Shown here one piece after another: positions 20,078 to 28,310 of a stretch of DNA of 64,000 nt. Source of the DNA: JALZAI01 sp038207565 (GTDB taxonomy: Bacteria > Actinomycetota > Actinomycetes > Mycobacteriales > Jatrophihabitantaceae); assembly GCA_038207565.1 (NCBI GenBank), contig JBBQZQ010000006.1:57876-121875 (forward strand). The letters are read 5' to 3'. The notes under the pieces were generated by a model. The model had not been told where the DNA came from and made no database searches. It saw nothing but the letters and a program-made list of their open reading frames with translations. The position numbers and the translations under genes were made by a program. The stretch's first letter is position 1; each line of letters begins with the position of its first letter.

Positions 20078-20128
20078 CAGTGCCGTGCGGGTAGCAGTGC
20101 CGTACGGGTATCAGTGCCGTGCGGGTAT
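20078..20128. repeat. 17-bp tandem repeat between bmp lipoprotein and ATPase genes
   Basis: Three copies of CAGTGCCGTGCGGGTAT, with one or two base differences, start at 20078, 20095 and 20112. They follow the binding-protein stop directly and end 61 bases before the ATPase start. Each copy contains GTGCCGTGCGGG, with little self-complementarity, so this is a tandem duplication rather than a set of hairpins. Confidence 0.85.
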
Positions 20129-21270
20129 CAGGCGGCGGGCTGACTCTTCGACGTGATCTTGATGCTGCCGTCGGAGATGCCGGCCTTGACCTTCTCCAGC
20201 TGGCTCCTCAGATCCGAGGAGACCTTGGCGTCGAAGTCGTGCAACGGTGCCAGGCCGGTGCCGTTGTTCTCCAGCGTCCCGACATAGGAACCGGTCGGGA
20301 ACGAACCGGACGCCGACTTGTCCAGGTACTCCTGCACCGCGCCACCGAGGTTCTTGGTGACAGAGGTAAGGAAGTACTTGCAATACTGCGACACCGACTT
20401 GCAGCCGTCGGTGTCGACCCAGATCACGTTGGCCTTGCCGCCGCTGGCCTGGGCCGCGGTCGCCGCCCCCAGCCCGGCGCCGCCGGCGACCGGGAAGATG
20501 ATGTCCGCGCCCTGCTGGACGAAGGTGGTGCTGATCTGCTTGCCCTTGTTCTGGTCAGTGAAGGACTGCGAGAACGTCCCGGCCTTGGGCTTGTTCTCGT
20601 TCCAGCCCAGCACCTGAACATTCTTGCTGTTCTGCTTGTTGTAGTACTGGACGCCTTCCCAGAAGCCGTCCATGTAGATGGTCACCGGCGGGATGTTTAA
20701 GCCACCCCACGTCGCGACCTTGCCGGTCTTGGTCATGCCCGCAGCTAGGTAGCCGCCCAGGAACGCACCCTGCGCGGTGTTGTACTGGATGCCATACACA
20801 TTCGGCCCGCTGGAGGGGGCGTCGACTTCGGCGAACTGAGTCTTCGGATTGGACTTGGCGACCGTCTTGACGTTGGCCGACATCAGCCCGCCAACGGCGA
20901 TGACCGTGTCACAGCCCTTCTGCACCTCGGCCTTGAGGTTGGGCGTGTAGTCGTTGCCGGAGTTGGACGGCACGTAGGAGATTTTGATGTTCGGGTTGGC
21001 TTTGCTCGCAGCCTGCATTCCCGCATAGGACGACTGGTTGAACGACTTGTCGTCGACGCCGCCCGTGTCGAGCACCATGCAGGCCGTCAGCCCCTTGCCG
21101 GTGGACGCGGTACTGCTGGCGGTGCTCGAGCCGCCCGCGGTCTGCGCCGGCGCTGTGGGCGAACTCTGGGTGTTGCTCTTGGCCTTGCTGCCGCAGCCGG
21201 ACAGGAGCAGCGCGAACGCGGCCACACCGGCTACTGCGGCACTCGTACGGTGTGCGCGCAAATTGATCAT
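20128..21270 (-). CDS. BMP-family nucleoside-binding lipoprotein
   Basis: A 380-residue substrate-binding lipoprotein. The signal ends with LLLSGC (Cys26 lipid anchor), followed by a Ser/Thr/Ala linker and the BMP/Med domain: CMVLDTGGVDDKSFNQSSYAGMQAA near 64, SNSGNDYTPNLKAEVQKGCDTVIAVGG near 100, and ADIIFPVAGGAGLGAA near 255. BMP proteins of this type bind purine or pyrimidine nucleosides. It is the first gene of the transporter-salvage run and sits on the outer face of the membrane. AGAGG lies directly against the ATG at 21270; a TTG three codons later (21261) has better spacing and keeps the signal peptide intact, so it may be the real start. Confidence 0.93.
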   Translation of the reverse strand: MINLRAHRTSAAVAGVAAFALLLSGCGSKAKSNTQSSPTAPAQTAGGSSTASSTASTGKGLTACMVLDTGGVDDKSFNQSSYAGMQAASKANPNIKISYVPSNSGNDYTPNLKAEVQKGCDTVIAVGGLMSANVKTVAKSNPKTQFAEVDAPSSGPNVYGIQYNTAQGAFLGGYLAAGMTKTGKVATWGGLNIPPVTIYMDGFWEGVQYYNKQNSKNVQVLGWNENKPKAGTFSQSFTDQNKGKQISTTFVQQGADIIFPVAGGAGLGAATAAQASGGKANVIWVDTDGCKSVSQYCKYFLTSVTKNLGGAVQEYLDKSASGSFPTGSYVGTLENNGTGLAPLHDFDAKVSSDLRSQLEKVKAGISDGSIKITSKSQPAA

Positions 21271-21711
21271 CCTCTCGAGGTGCCGGCAGCCTGGACGGGT
21301 GCCGGCAGAAAGCGGAAACGACGCTGTGGACGACGCTGAGACTCAGACGCTGGACACAGCCATGGAGCGAAGCGCTAGACCTGAGCGGTAAACCTAGTCC
21401 AGCGTGCGCAGCCACCCGCAACATGGACCAGTTTCCTGGGGGCAGTCGTCACGCGATCGTTGTGTTGCGCAGCGGCCTCGAACGGGCCGGGCCACACCAC
21501 GTCGCGGCCGGATGAACGACAGATGTCCGCATCGTCACATGACCCCGGCCGTGCGTCTCCAGCACGCGCGCACGTACCATTTCAGGGAAGCGCAGCTGCC
21601 GGATTTGCTGGGCTTCACGGGTCCGACCGCGACCGTTTCCTGTCGTGCGGACCAGTTCCCGCCCCCGGGCCGGTGGCGGGTTGCCGAGTCTCTCGAAAGG
21701 TGTCGCGACAG
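21271..21711. promoter_or_regulatory. Intergenic region between divergent bmp transporter and sdh operons
   Basis: About 440 bases without a convincing gene on either strand; the open frames here look like codon-bias shadows. It must contain the promoters of the nucleoside transport operon (leftward) and of sdhCDAB (rightward). A moderately AT-rich patch near 21385-21395 (GGTAAACCTAG) is a possible leftward promoter area. I see no operator palindrome, tRNA or riboswitch that I can support. Confidence 0.4.
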
Positions 21712-22146
21712 GTGTCGAGCACCGCGACGACGTCGCCGTCCGCCCCGTCCCCCCGCCGCACGAAGCCGGTCGGATCGCTGTACCGGGGCCGCGAGGGAAT
21801 GTGGTCATGGGTGGCCCACAGGATCACCGGCGTACTGACCTTCTTCTTCTTGTTCGCGCACGTTCTGGACACCGCGTTGGTGCGGGTCTCGCCGGAGTCC
21901 TACGACACCGTGATCGACACCTACAAGAACCCGTTCGTCAACCTGATGGAGATCGGTCTCGTCGCAGCCGTGCTCTTCCATGCGCTCAACGGCCTGCGGA
22001 TCATCGCCGTCGACTTCTGGTCGAAGGGTCCGCGGCTGCAACGCCAGATGCTCTGGGCGATCGTCCTGGTCTGGGTCGTGGTGATGGTGCCCGGCGCCTT
22101 CTTCATGTTCAAGCACACGTTCGAGACCATGTTCGGGAGCGCGTGA
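21712..22146 (+). CDS. sdhC: Succinate dehydrogenase cytochrome b556 subunit
   Basis: SdhC anchors complex II in the membrane and helps bind haem b and quinone. The 144-residue product has a short hydrophilic N-terminus, then SLYRGREGMWSWVAHRITGVLTFFFLFAHVLDTALVRVSPESY, with the S-x-x-HR-x-TG type motif and the haem-ligand His in the first helix, and two more helices (LMEIGLVAAVLFHALNGLRIIAVDFW; LWAIVLVWVVVMVPGAFFMF). The start is chosen at GTG 21712, with GAAAGG upstream; GTG 21700 is an alternative. The stop overlaps the sdhD start (TGATG). Order C-D-A-B is the usual one. Confidence 0.93.
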   Translation: MSSTATTSPSAPSPRRTKPVGSLYRGREGMWSWVAHRITGVLTFFFLFAHVLDTALVRVSPESYDTVIDTYKNPFVNLMEIGLVAAVLFHALNGLRIIAVDFWSKGPRLQRQMLWAIVLVWVVVMVPGAFFMFKHTFETMFGSA

Positions 22147-22577
22147 TGGCCTCGGATATGGGCATGCACTCACCGATCCCGCCGGTCATCGAGGCGCCCC
22201 GCTCGGCGCCCGTCCGGCGCCGCGGACGCACCAATACCGAGCTCTATGCCTGGCTGTTCATGCGGATCTCGGGCGTTGTGCTCGTGGTGCTCGTGCTCGG
22301 GCACCTGTTCATCATGAACATTCTCGACGGCGGTGTGCAGCGCGTTAACTGGGGCTTCGTCGCCGGCCGCTGGGCGTCGCCGTTCTGGCAGATCTGGGAC
22401 CTGCTGATGCTGTGGCTGGCGATGCTGCACGGCACCAACGGGCTGCGCACGATCATCAACGACTACACCCGCCGCGACGGCACCCGCCTCGCGCTCAAGG
22501 GCGTGCTGTACACGGCCACGACGGTCACGATCGCCCTCGGCACCCTGGTGATCTTCACCTTCGACCCGACGCTGTAA
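22146..22577 (+). CDS. sdhD: Succinate dehydrogenase membrane anchor subunit
   Basis: A 143-residue three-helix membrane anchor of complex II. After ~40 hydrophilic residues it shows LYAWLFMRISGVVLVVLVLGHLFIMNILDGGVQRVNWGFVAGRW (Arg and His near the quinone/haem site), FWQIWDLLMLWLAMLHGTNGLRTIINDYTRR and a third helix VLYTATTVTIALGTLVIFTF. The ATG at 22146 shares its A with the sdhC stop, implying coupled translation. sdhA follows 10 bases after the stop with an AAAGGGG ribosome site. Confidence 0.93.
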   Translation: MASDMGMHSPIPPVIEAPRSAPVRRRGRTNTELYAWLFMRISGVVLVVLVLGHLFIMNILDGGVQRVNWGFVAGRWASPFWQIWDLLMLWLAMLHGTNGLRTIINDYTRRDGTRLALKGVLYTATTVTIALGTLVIFTFDPTL

Positions 22578-22587
22578 AGGGGTCCGT

Positions 22588-24339
22588 ATGCCCACCGTTC
22601 ATCCCACGGTCCATCAGCACATCTACGACGTTGTCATCGTGGGCGCAGGTGGTGCCGGGATGCGCGCGGCTCTGGAGTCCTCGTCCCGCGTCCGGACCGC
22701 CGTCCTCACCAAGCTCTACCCGACCCGCTCGCACACCGGCGCGGCGCAGGGCGGCATGTGCGCCGCCCTCGCCAACGTCGAGGAGGACAACTGGGAGTGG
22801 CACACGTTCGACACGGTGAAGGGTGGCGACTACCTCGTCGACCAGGACGCCGCGGAGGTGATGTGCAAGGAGGCCATCGACGCGGTGCTCGACCTGGAGA
22901 AGATGGGCCTGCCGTTCAACCGCACGCCCGAGGGACGAATCGATCAGCGCCGCTTCGGCGGGCACACGCGTAACCACGGCGAGGCCGCCGTGCGCCGCTC
23001 GTGCTTCGCCGCCGACCGCACCGGTCACATGATCCTTCAGACGCTATACCAGAACTGCGTCAAGCAGGGCGTCGAGTTCTACAACGAGTTCTACGTGCTC
23101 GACCTGATCATGAACGACGGGCGGGCGGCGGGCGCGGTGGCCTACGAACTGGCGACCGGCGACATCCACGTGTTCGCAGCGAAATCGGTCGTGATCGCGA
23201 CCGGCGGCTTTGGGAAGGTCTTCAAGACGACGTCCAACGCGCACACGCTCACCGGCGACGGCATGGGCATCGTCTGGCGCGAAGGATTGCCGTTGGAGGA
23301 CATGGAGTTCTTCCAGTTCCACCCGACGGGTCTGGCCGGGCTCGGCATCCTGCTGTCCGAGGCCGCGCGCGGCGAAGGCGGCATCCTGCGCAACGCCGAC
23401 GGCGAGCGGTTCATGGAGCGTTATGCCCCGACGATCAAGGACCTCGCTCCGCGCGACATCGTGGCCCGCTCGATGGCCAACGAGGTGCGTGAGGGACGCG
23501 GCGCCGGTCCCGACAAGGACTATGTGCTGCTCGACCTGACGCACCTGCCGCGCGAGCAGATCGACGCCAAGCTCCCCGACATCACCGAGTTCGCGCGTAC
23601 CTACCTGGGCGTCGAGCCGTACACCGATCCCGTCCCCGTCTACCCGACCGCGCACTACGCGATGGGCGGTGTTCCGACGAACATCCGCGCCGAGGTGCTG
23701 CGCGACAACACGCGCGTCGTGCCGGGACTGTATGCGGCGGGCGAGGTCGCCTGCGTGTCGGTACACGGCTCGAACCGGCTCGGCACGAACTCGCTGCTCG
23801 ACATCAACGTGTTCGGTCGCCGCGCGGGCATCGCCGCCGCGGAATACGCGTCCACCACGTCGCACCTCGGGCTGCCGCCGGAACCCGAGGCGAGCGTGAA
23901 CGCGATGGTGAGCGGGTTGCTCACGGCGAGCGGCACCGAGCGCGTGGCCGACATCCGGCGCGCGATGCAGGACAGCATGGACCTCAACGCGCAGGTCTAC
24001 CGCACCGAGCAATCGCTCAAGCAGGCCGAGGAGGACATCGTCGCGCTGAAGGCGCGCTATGCGAATATTTCGATCGGCGACAAGGGAAAGCGCTACAACT
24101 CCGATCTGCTCGAGGCGATCGAGCTCGGCTTCCTGCTCGATCTCGCCGAGGTCTTGGTGATCGGTGCGCGAGCTCGCAACGAGTCACGCGGCGGGCACTT
24201 CCGCGAGGACTACCCCGACCGCGACGACACCAACTTCATGCGCCACACGATGGCCTACCGCGAGCCGGACGGCGCGATCCGGCTCGACTACAAGCCCGTC
24301 GTCCAAACGCGATACCAACCGATGGAGCGCAAGTACTGA
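22588..24339 (+). CDS. sdhA: Succinate dehydrogenase flavoprotein subunit
   Basis: SdhA oxidises succinate to fumarate. The 583-residue protein has the FAD fold YDVVIVGAGGAGMRAALESS near residue 13, the covalent-flavin His in TRSHTGAAQGGMCAAL (His49), RSCFAADRTGHMILQTLYQNC, the active-site region FFQFHPTGLAGLGILLSEAARGEGGILRN near 245, and HYAMGGVPTN plus GLYAAGEVACVSVHGSNRLGTNSLLD in the second half. Length and motifs are complete. It overlaps sdhB by one base (TGATG). It feeds electrons to SdhB and supplies the TCA cycle together with Icd, SucCD and Mdh encoded elsewhere in the window. Confidence 0.98.
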   Translation: MPTVHPTVHQHIYDVVIVGAGGAGMRAALESSSRVRTAVLTKLYPTRSHTGAAQGGMCAALANVEEDNWEWHTFDTVKGGDYLVDQDAAEVMCKEAIDAVLDLEKMGLPFNRTPEGRIDQRRFGGHTRNHGEAAVRRSCFAADRTGHMILQTLYQNCVKQGVEFYNEFYVLDLIMNDGRAAGAVAYELATGDIHVFAAKSVVIATGGFGKVFKTTSNAHTLTGDGMGIVWREGLPLEDMEFFQFHPTGLAGLGILLSEAARGEGGILRNADGERFMERYAPTIKDLAPRDIVARSMANEVREGRGAGPDKDYVLLDLTHLPREQIDAKLPDITEFARTYLGVEPYTDPVPVYPTAHYAMGGVPTNIRAEVLRDNTRVVPGLYAAGEVACVSVHGSNRLGTNSLLDINVFGRRAGIAAAEYASTTSHLGLPPEPEASVNAMVSGLLTASGTERVADIRRAMQDSMDLNAQVYRTEQSLKQAEEDIVALKARYANISIGDKGKRYNSDLLEAIELGFLLDLAEVLVIGARARNESRGGHFREDYPDRDDTNFMRHTMAYREPDGAIRLDYKPVVQTRYQPMERKY

Positions 24340-25073
24340 TGGCCACCGGCACTTCGCTCGTCGCGGTGGAGACACGGACGGTGACCGTCAAGCTCCGCCG
24401 TTTCAATCCCGAGGTCGATGACGAACCGCACTGGGAGAGCTACCAGGTCGAAGCCCAGCCGACCGACCGGGTGTTGAACCTGCTGTTCTCGATCAAGGGT
24501 TACCAGGACGGCACGTTGACGTTCCGTCGCTCGTGCGCGCACGGCGTGTGCGGGTCGGATGCGATGCGCATCAACGGCGTCAACCGGCTCGCGTGCAAGG
24601 TGCTGGTGAAGGACATGCCGGACGAGATCATGATCGAACCGATCAAGGGCCTGCCGGTGGAGAAGGACCTCGTGGTCGACATGGAGCCCTTCTTCGACGC
24701 CTACCGCGCGATCAAGCCGTTCCTGATCACCTACGGCAATGCCCCGTCGCGAGAGCACATCCAGTCCCAGCGCGATCGTGAGCGCTTCGACGACACCACC
24801 AAGTGCATCCTGTGCGCTGCGTGCACGACGTCGTGCCCCGTCTACTGGACCGACGGCTCGTACTTCGGGCCGGCTGCGATCGTCAACGCGCACCGGTTCA
24901 TCTTCGACAGCCGCGACGAGGGCGCCGAGGAGCGCCTGGAGATTCTCAACGACCGCGAGGGGGTGTGGCGCTGCCGCACCACGTTCAACTGCACGGAGGC
25001 GTGCCCGCGCGGCATCGAGGTCACCAAGGCCATCTCTGAAGTCAAGAAGGCGCTTCTCTACCGCCGCGTCTGA
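24339..25073 (+). CDS. sdhB: Succinate dehydrogenase iron-sulfur subunit
   Basis: A 244-residue protein carrying three Fe-S clusters. The 2Fe-2S ferredoxin domain has CAHGVCGSDAMRINGVNRLAC (Cys66, Cys71, Asp74 and Cys86; Asp at the fourth ligand position is common in this family). The C-terminal ferredoxin domain has CILCAACTTSCPVYW (Cys156, 159, 162, 166) and CRTTFNCTEACPRGIEVTKAI (Cys212, 218, 222). All cluster ligands expected for 4Fe-4S and 3Fe-4S sites are present. It is the last gene of sdhCDAB. Confidence 0.98.
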   Translation: MATGTSLVAVETRTVTVKLRRFNPEVDDEPHWESYQVEAQPTDRVLNLLFSIKGYQDGTLTFRRSCAHGVCGSDAMRINGVNRLACKVLVKDMPDEIMIEPIKGLPVEKDLVVDMEPFFDAYRAIKPFLITYGNAPSREHIQSQRDRERFDDTTKCILCAACTTSCPVYWTDGSYFGPAAIVNAHRFIFDSRDEGAEERLEILNDREGVWRCRTTFNCTEACPRGIEVTKAISEVKKALLYRRV

Positions 25074-25132
25074 CCCGTTCGGTCTTGCTGCAGTTGACTC
25101 GCCACACGTCCCTCGTCGGTCCGGACGAACCC

Positions 25133-25159
25133 TTGACGTCCTCTGTCCTGCGTTAGCGT
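25133..25159 (+). promoter_or_regulatory. Candidate leaderless promoter for the GGT-like gene
   Basis: TTGACG (25133-25138) and TAGCGT (25154-25159) have a 15-base spacer; seven bases later comes ATG at 25167. A -10 element this close to the start codon means the transcript would begin at or next to the A of ATG, as in leaderless actinobacterial mRNAs. The spacer is short, so the -35 call is weaker than the -10 call. Confidence 0.45.
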
Positions 25160-25166
25160 CGACAAG

Positions 25167-26960
25167 ATGTTCACCACTCGACCGGAACTCCAGGGCAGCG
25201 TCGGGATGGTGTCCTCGACCCACTGGCTCGCCTCTGCCGCCGGCATGGCCCTGCTCGAATCGGGCGGCAACGCCTTCGATGCCGCTGTCGCAGCCGGCTT
25301 CACCCTCGAAGTCGTCGAGCCGCACCTGAACGGGCCGGGCGGCGACCTGCCGCTGATCTTCGCTGGGCCGAGCAGCCAGCCCACCGTCCTCTGCGCCCAG
25401 GGTCCGGCACCCGCGGCCGCCGACATCTCCCATTACCGCGGGCTCGGGCTCGACCTGATCCCCGGTTCGGGTCTGCTCGCCGCGGTCGTCCCCGGCGCGG
25501 TGCCCGGGTGGCTGACGCTGCTGCGCGACCACGGCACGGCGACGCTGCGCGAGGTCACCGAGGCGGCGATCCACTACGCCCGGCAAGGTTTCCCCGTGCT
25601 GGCGCAGATCGCGCGGACCATCGGCAACGTCGCCGAGCTGTTTCGCGCCGAGTGGCCCACGTCCGCTGCTGCCTTCCTGCCGGGCGACGGCGTGCCCGAG
25701 GCCGGTACCTGGCTGCGCAACGAGGGCTGGGCGGCGACGCTCGCGCGCCTGGTCACCGAGGCCGAAGCGGCCACCGCCGATCGCGACGGGCAGATCGAGC
25801 ACGCGCTGGGTTCGTGGTCGATGGGCTTCGTCGCGGACGAGATCGGGCGCTTCGTCCAGGACCCACTGTGGGACTCCTCGGGCGGCCGGAACCCCGGCGT
25901 GCTCACCGCGGCGGACCTCGCCGCGTGGCAGCCGAGCTACGAGACCCCGGCGACGCTGGACTTCCGGGGGTGGACGGTGTGCAAGACGCGCGCGTGGGGA
26001 CAGGGCCCGGTGCTGCTGCAACAACTCGCGCTGCTCGACGGCAGCGACCTGCAACCGGGGACCGCTGAATTCGTCCACACGGTCGTCGAATGCGCCAAGC
26101 TCGCGTTCGCCGATCGCGAGGCTTGGTACGGCGACGCCGCCGACGTCCCGCTGGACGCACTGCTCAGCGCGGCCTACACCGCCGAGCGCCGCGCCCTCGT
26201 CGGCGAGCGGGCCGACCTCGACCTGCGACCCGGCAGCCCGGACGGCAGGGAGCCGCGGCTGCCCGACGCACTCGCCGAGGCCGCTCTGCGTGCCGACAGC
26301 GCCGCCGGTTACGACCCGACCACGGCCGAGCCGACGCTCGCCCGCGCCGCCCGATCCCCGTCTCGCTCGACATCCGGGGGCGACACCTGCCACGTCTCGG
26401 TCGCCGACCGCTTCGGCAACCTGGTAGCGGCCACACCGAGCGGCGGCTGGCTGCACTCCTCGCCGGTCGTGGCGGGGCTGGGCTTCCCGCTGGGCAGCCG
26501 CCTGCAGATGGCCTGGCTGCAGGAGGGACTGCCAAATTCGCTCATGCCGGGGCGCCGTCCACGCACCACGCTGTCACCGAGCCTGGCGCTGCGTGACGGC
26601 GAACCGGCGCTCGCCTTCGGCACGCCCGGCGGTGATCAGCAGGACCAGTGGCAGCTCGGCTTCTTCCTCAATCACGTCCTCGCTGCGATGAACCTGCAGG
26701 AGTCGATCGACGCTCCCGCGTTCCACTCCACGCATTTCCCGAGCTCGTTCTACCCGCGCGAGTCCTATCCGGGCGAACTCGTCGTCGAGGGCCGGTTTGA
26801 CCAGACTGTGCTCGACGAGCTGCGCCGCTGCGGCCACCGGGTCGTCGTCAACCCCGACTGGTCGCTGGGCCGGATGTGCGCGGTCAGCCGCGACGGCGCG
26901 GGCCACCTGCGCGCTGCGGCGAACCCGCGCGGGATGCAGGGTTACGCCGTGGGGCGCTGA
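25167..26960 (+). CDS. Gamma-glutamyltransferase family protein (Ntn hydrolase)
   Basis: A 597-residue GGT-like protein. The N-terminal half has SVGMVSSTHWLASAAGMALLESGGNAFDAAVAAGFTLEVVEPHLNGPGGDLPLI, the family's opening. The predicted self-cleavage nucleophile is Thr407 in SGGDTCHVSVAD, where classical GGTs have HTTH-S. Further motifs are SPSLALRDGEPALAFGTPGGDQQDQ (oxyanion and substrate region) near 470. No signal peptide is seen, so it is probably cytoplasmic, like several actinobacterial family members whose substrate is unknown; cephalosporin-acylase-like or glutathione-type activity cannot be told apart. It stands alone after sdhB, with its own likely leaderless promoter. Confidence 0.88.
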   Translation: MFTTRPELQGSVGMVSSTHWLASAAGMALLESGGNAFDAAVAAGFTLEVVEPHLNGPGGDLPLIFAGPSSQPTVLCAQGPAPAAADISHYRGLGLDLIPGSGLLAAVVPGAVPGWLTLLRDHGTATLREVTEAAIHYARQGFPVLAQIARTIGNVAELFRAEWPTSAAAFLPGDGVPEAGTWLRNEGWAATLARLVTEAEAATADRDGQIEHALGSWSMGFVADEIGRFVQDPLWDSSGGRNPGVLTAADLAAWQPSYETPATLDFRGWTVCKTRAWGQGPVLLQQLALLDGSDLQPGTAEFVHTVVECAKLAFADREAWYGDAADVPLDALLSAAYTAERRALVGERADLDLRPGSPDGREPRLPDALAEAALRADSAAGYDPTTAEPTLARAARSPSRSTSGGDTCHVSVADRFGNLVAATPSGGWLHSSPVVAGLGFPLGSRLQMAWLQEGLPNSLMPGRRPRTTLSPSLALRDGEPALAFGTPGGDQQDQWQLGFFLNHVLAAMNLQESIDAPAFHSTHFPSSFYPRESYPGELVVEGRFDQTVLDELRRCGHRVVVNPDWSLGRMCAVSRDGAGHLRAAANPRGMQGYAVGR

Positions 26961-27180
26961 CCCGTCCCCCCAGCAGGGCACGCGCGCCGAGCACCCCGAT
27001 CACCGTACCGAGCACGAGCGAGACGACGGTGAGCAGCAGGTGCACCGCGAAGAACCCGGTCATCCCGTCGTCCCACGACCGCGGGTCCTTCCAGATGTTG
27101 TTCAGGAAGCTCGGCCAGATGATCCATGACCACACGCCGAAGGCGAGCAGGAACCAGGCGACCCGCCGCGACACCGTCAT
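26884..27180 (-). CDS. SCO4848-family small membrane protein
   Basis: A 98-residue membrane protein with two helices, RRVAWFLLAFGVWSWIIWPSFLNNIW and FFAVHLLLTVVSLVLGTVIGVLGARAL, separated by KDPRSWDDGMTG. This pattern (WPSFLKNIWKDPRSFD..FFLVH..LTVVSLVLGT) is that of the Streptomyces SCO4848 family, usually ~75 residues and of unknown role. The basic tail after residue 70 overlaps the convergent GGT-like gene by 77 bases, so the protein is longer than usual. Its ATG overlaps the yihY-like stop (ATGA). It was found by reading the minus strand in context; the long upstream open frame is not coding. Confidence 0.8.
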   Translation of the reverse strand: MTVSRRVAWFLLAFGVWSWIIWPSFLNNIWKDPRSWDDGMTGFFAVHLLLTVVSLVLGTVIGVLGARALLGGRVSAPRRNPASRAGSPQRAGGPRRRG

Positions 27181-28310
27181 GGGTCCAGTCTGCGCCCGTC
27201 GGTGCGGCGCACGTGCATTCGGTGCCGGGCGATCGCGGTCACCGCTGCCCCGGTAACCGCTGCCCCGGCGACCGCGCCCGCGCCGATCAGGGTCGCGCCC
27301 ACCGCCACCGGATTGACCGGGGCGGCCTCGTGCGTCTCGGGCACCGGCACGTAGGGCGTCACGCGCGCCGCCTCGGCCTCGGCCTCGGTGCGCACGGCCG
27401 TCCACGAGACGGTGAACATCAGTAGCCGGCCCACCAGCTGAATCCACACCAGCACCGCGACGATGCTGGCGAACGGGCCTGCTGTCAGGCTCCTCGCCGA
27501 TGACGCGATGGTGTACGTCCCGAGCAGCTTGAGGATTTCGAAGCCCACGGCGGCGAGCAACGCGCCGCGGAAGCCGATGTGCTTCGGGACGTGCGCGTGC
27601 GGCAGCCGGATCAGCACCCACGAGAAGATGACGAAGTCCCCGAACAGTGCGAGCGCGAGACCCGCGACCACGATCAGCACGGACGTTCCGGGAATGCCGT
27701 CGAGATGCAGGAATTGGACGATCTGACCCGTGAGCGCGGTGCCCCCGGCGGTCAGGCCGACCGAGATGAGCGCACCGACGCCGAGGCCCGCGAGGACACC
27801 CGCGGAGCTCACCCGCTGCATGACGAAGTTCTGCTGGGGTGGACGGACCTGCCATGCCGCGTCCAGCGCGCGGCGCAGGTTGCCGATCCAGCCGAGCCCG
27901 GTGAGCAGCACGCCCACCAGGCCGACGATGCCCACCCTCGTCCGCGCGTTGATCGCCGACGAGATCGAGTCGCGCAGCGTCTTGCCGACGGTGCCCGGCA
28001 CGGTCTCACTGATGTGGTTGAACAGGCTCTGCAGCGTGGCCGGGTTCGACTGCAGCACGAAGCCGGCGACCGCGACAGCCAACAGCACCAACGGGAACAG
28101 CGCGAGGAAGCTGAAGAAGGTGATCGCGGCGGCGTACTGGTTGCCGTTGGTCTGGTCCACGCGGGCCCACGCCGCGACCAGGTGCCGCACGGATGGGCGC
28201 TTGTCCTTCAGCCGGCGCCAGGGTGCCTTGAGGCGATCGAGTATCCCCGGGCGTGCAGCGGTGTCGTCAGCCACCGTGCCATCCTTGCTCACCGCACCCG
28301 GCGAGCTCAC
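27177..28310 (-). CDS. YihY/BrkB-family inner membrane protein
   Basis: A 377-residue integral membrane protein of the YihY/virulence factor BrkB family. About six hydrophobic segments follow a 50-residue cytoplasmic N-terminus: AAAITFFSFLALFPLVLLAVAVAGFVL (family motif at the first helix), VGIVGLVGVLLTGLGWIGNLRRALDAAW, VLAGLGVGALISVGLTAGGTAL, TSVLIVVAGLALALFGDFVIFSWVLI, GALLAAVGFEILKLLGTYTI and FASIVAVLVWIQLVGRLLMFTVSW. The C-terminus adds an Ala/Val-rich stretch from GCCCCGG-type short repeats. Function in this family is not settled (tRNA-processing and transport roles have been suggested and doubted). It begins with GTG overlapping the LigT-like stop, in a trpS-linked operon. Confidence 0.9.
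   Translation of the reverse strand: MSSPGAVSKDGTVADDTAARPGILDRLKAPWRRLKDKRPSVRHLVAAWARVDQTNGNQYAAAITFFSFLALFPLVLLAVAVAGFVLQSNPATLQSLFNHISETVPGTVGKTLRDSISSAINARTRVGIVGLVGVLLTGLGWIGNLRRALDAAWQVRPPQQNFVMQRVSSAGVLAGLGVGALISVGLTAGGTALTGQIVQFLHLDGIPGTSVLIVVAGLALALFGDFVIFSWVLIRLPHAHVPKHIGFRGALLAAVGFEILKLLGTYTIASSARSLTAGPFASIVAVLVWIQLVGRLLMFTVSWTAVRTEAEAEAARVTPYVPVPETHEAAPVNPVAVGATLIGAGAVAGAAVTGAAVTAIARHRMHVRRTDGRRLDP

Noticed and set aside
21460..21711. A longer SdhC with 84 extra N-terminal residues
   Set aside because: The extra part lacks conservation-like features, and SdhC proteins begin 20-25 residues before LYRG-EGMWSW; GTG 21712 with GAAAGG upstream fits.
24288..26456. A 722-codon minus-strand open frame opposite sdhB and the GGT-like gene
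   Set aside because: No recognisable domain and both plus-strand genes have intact motifs.
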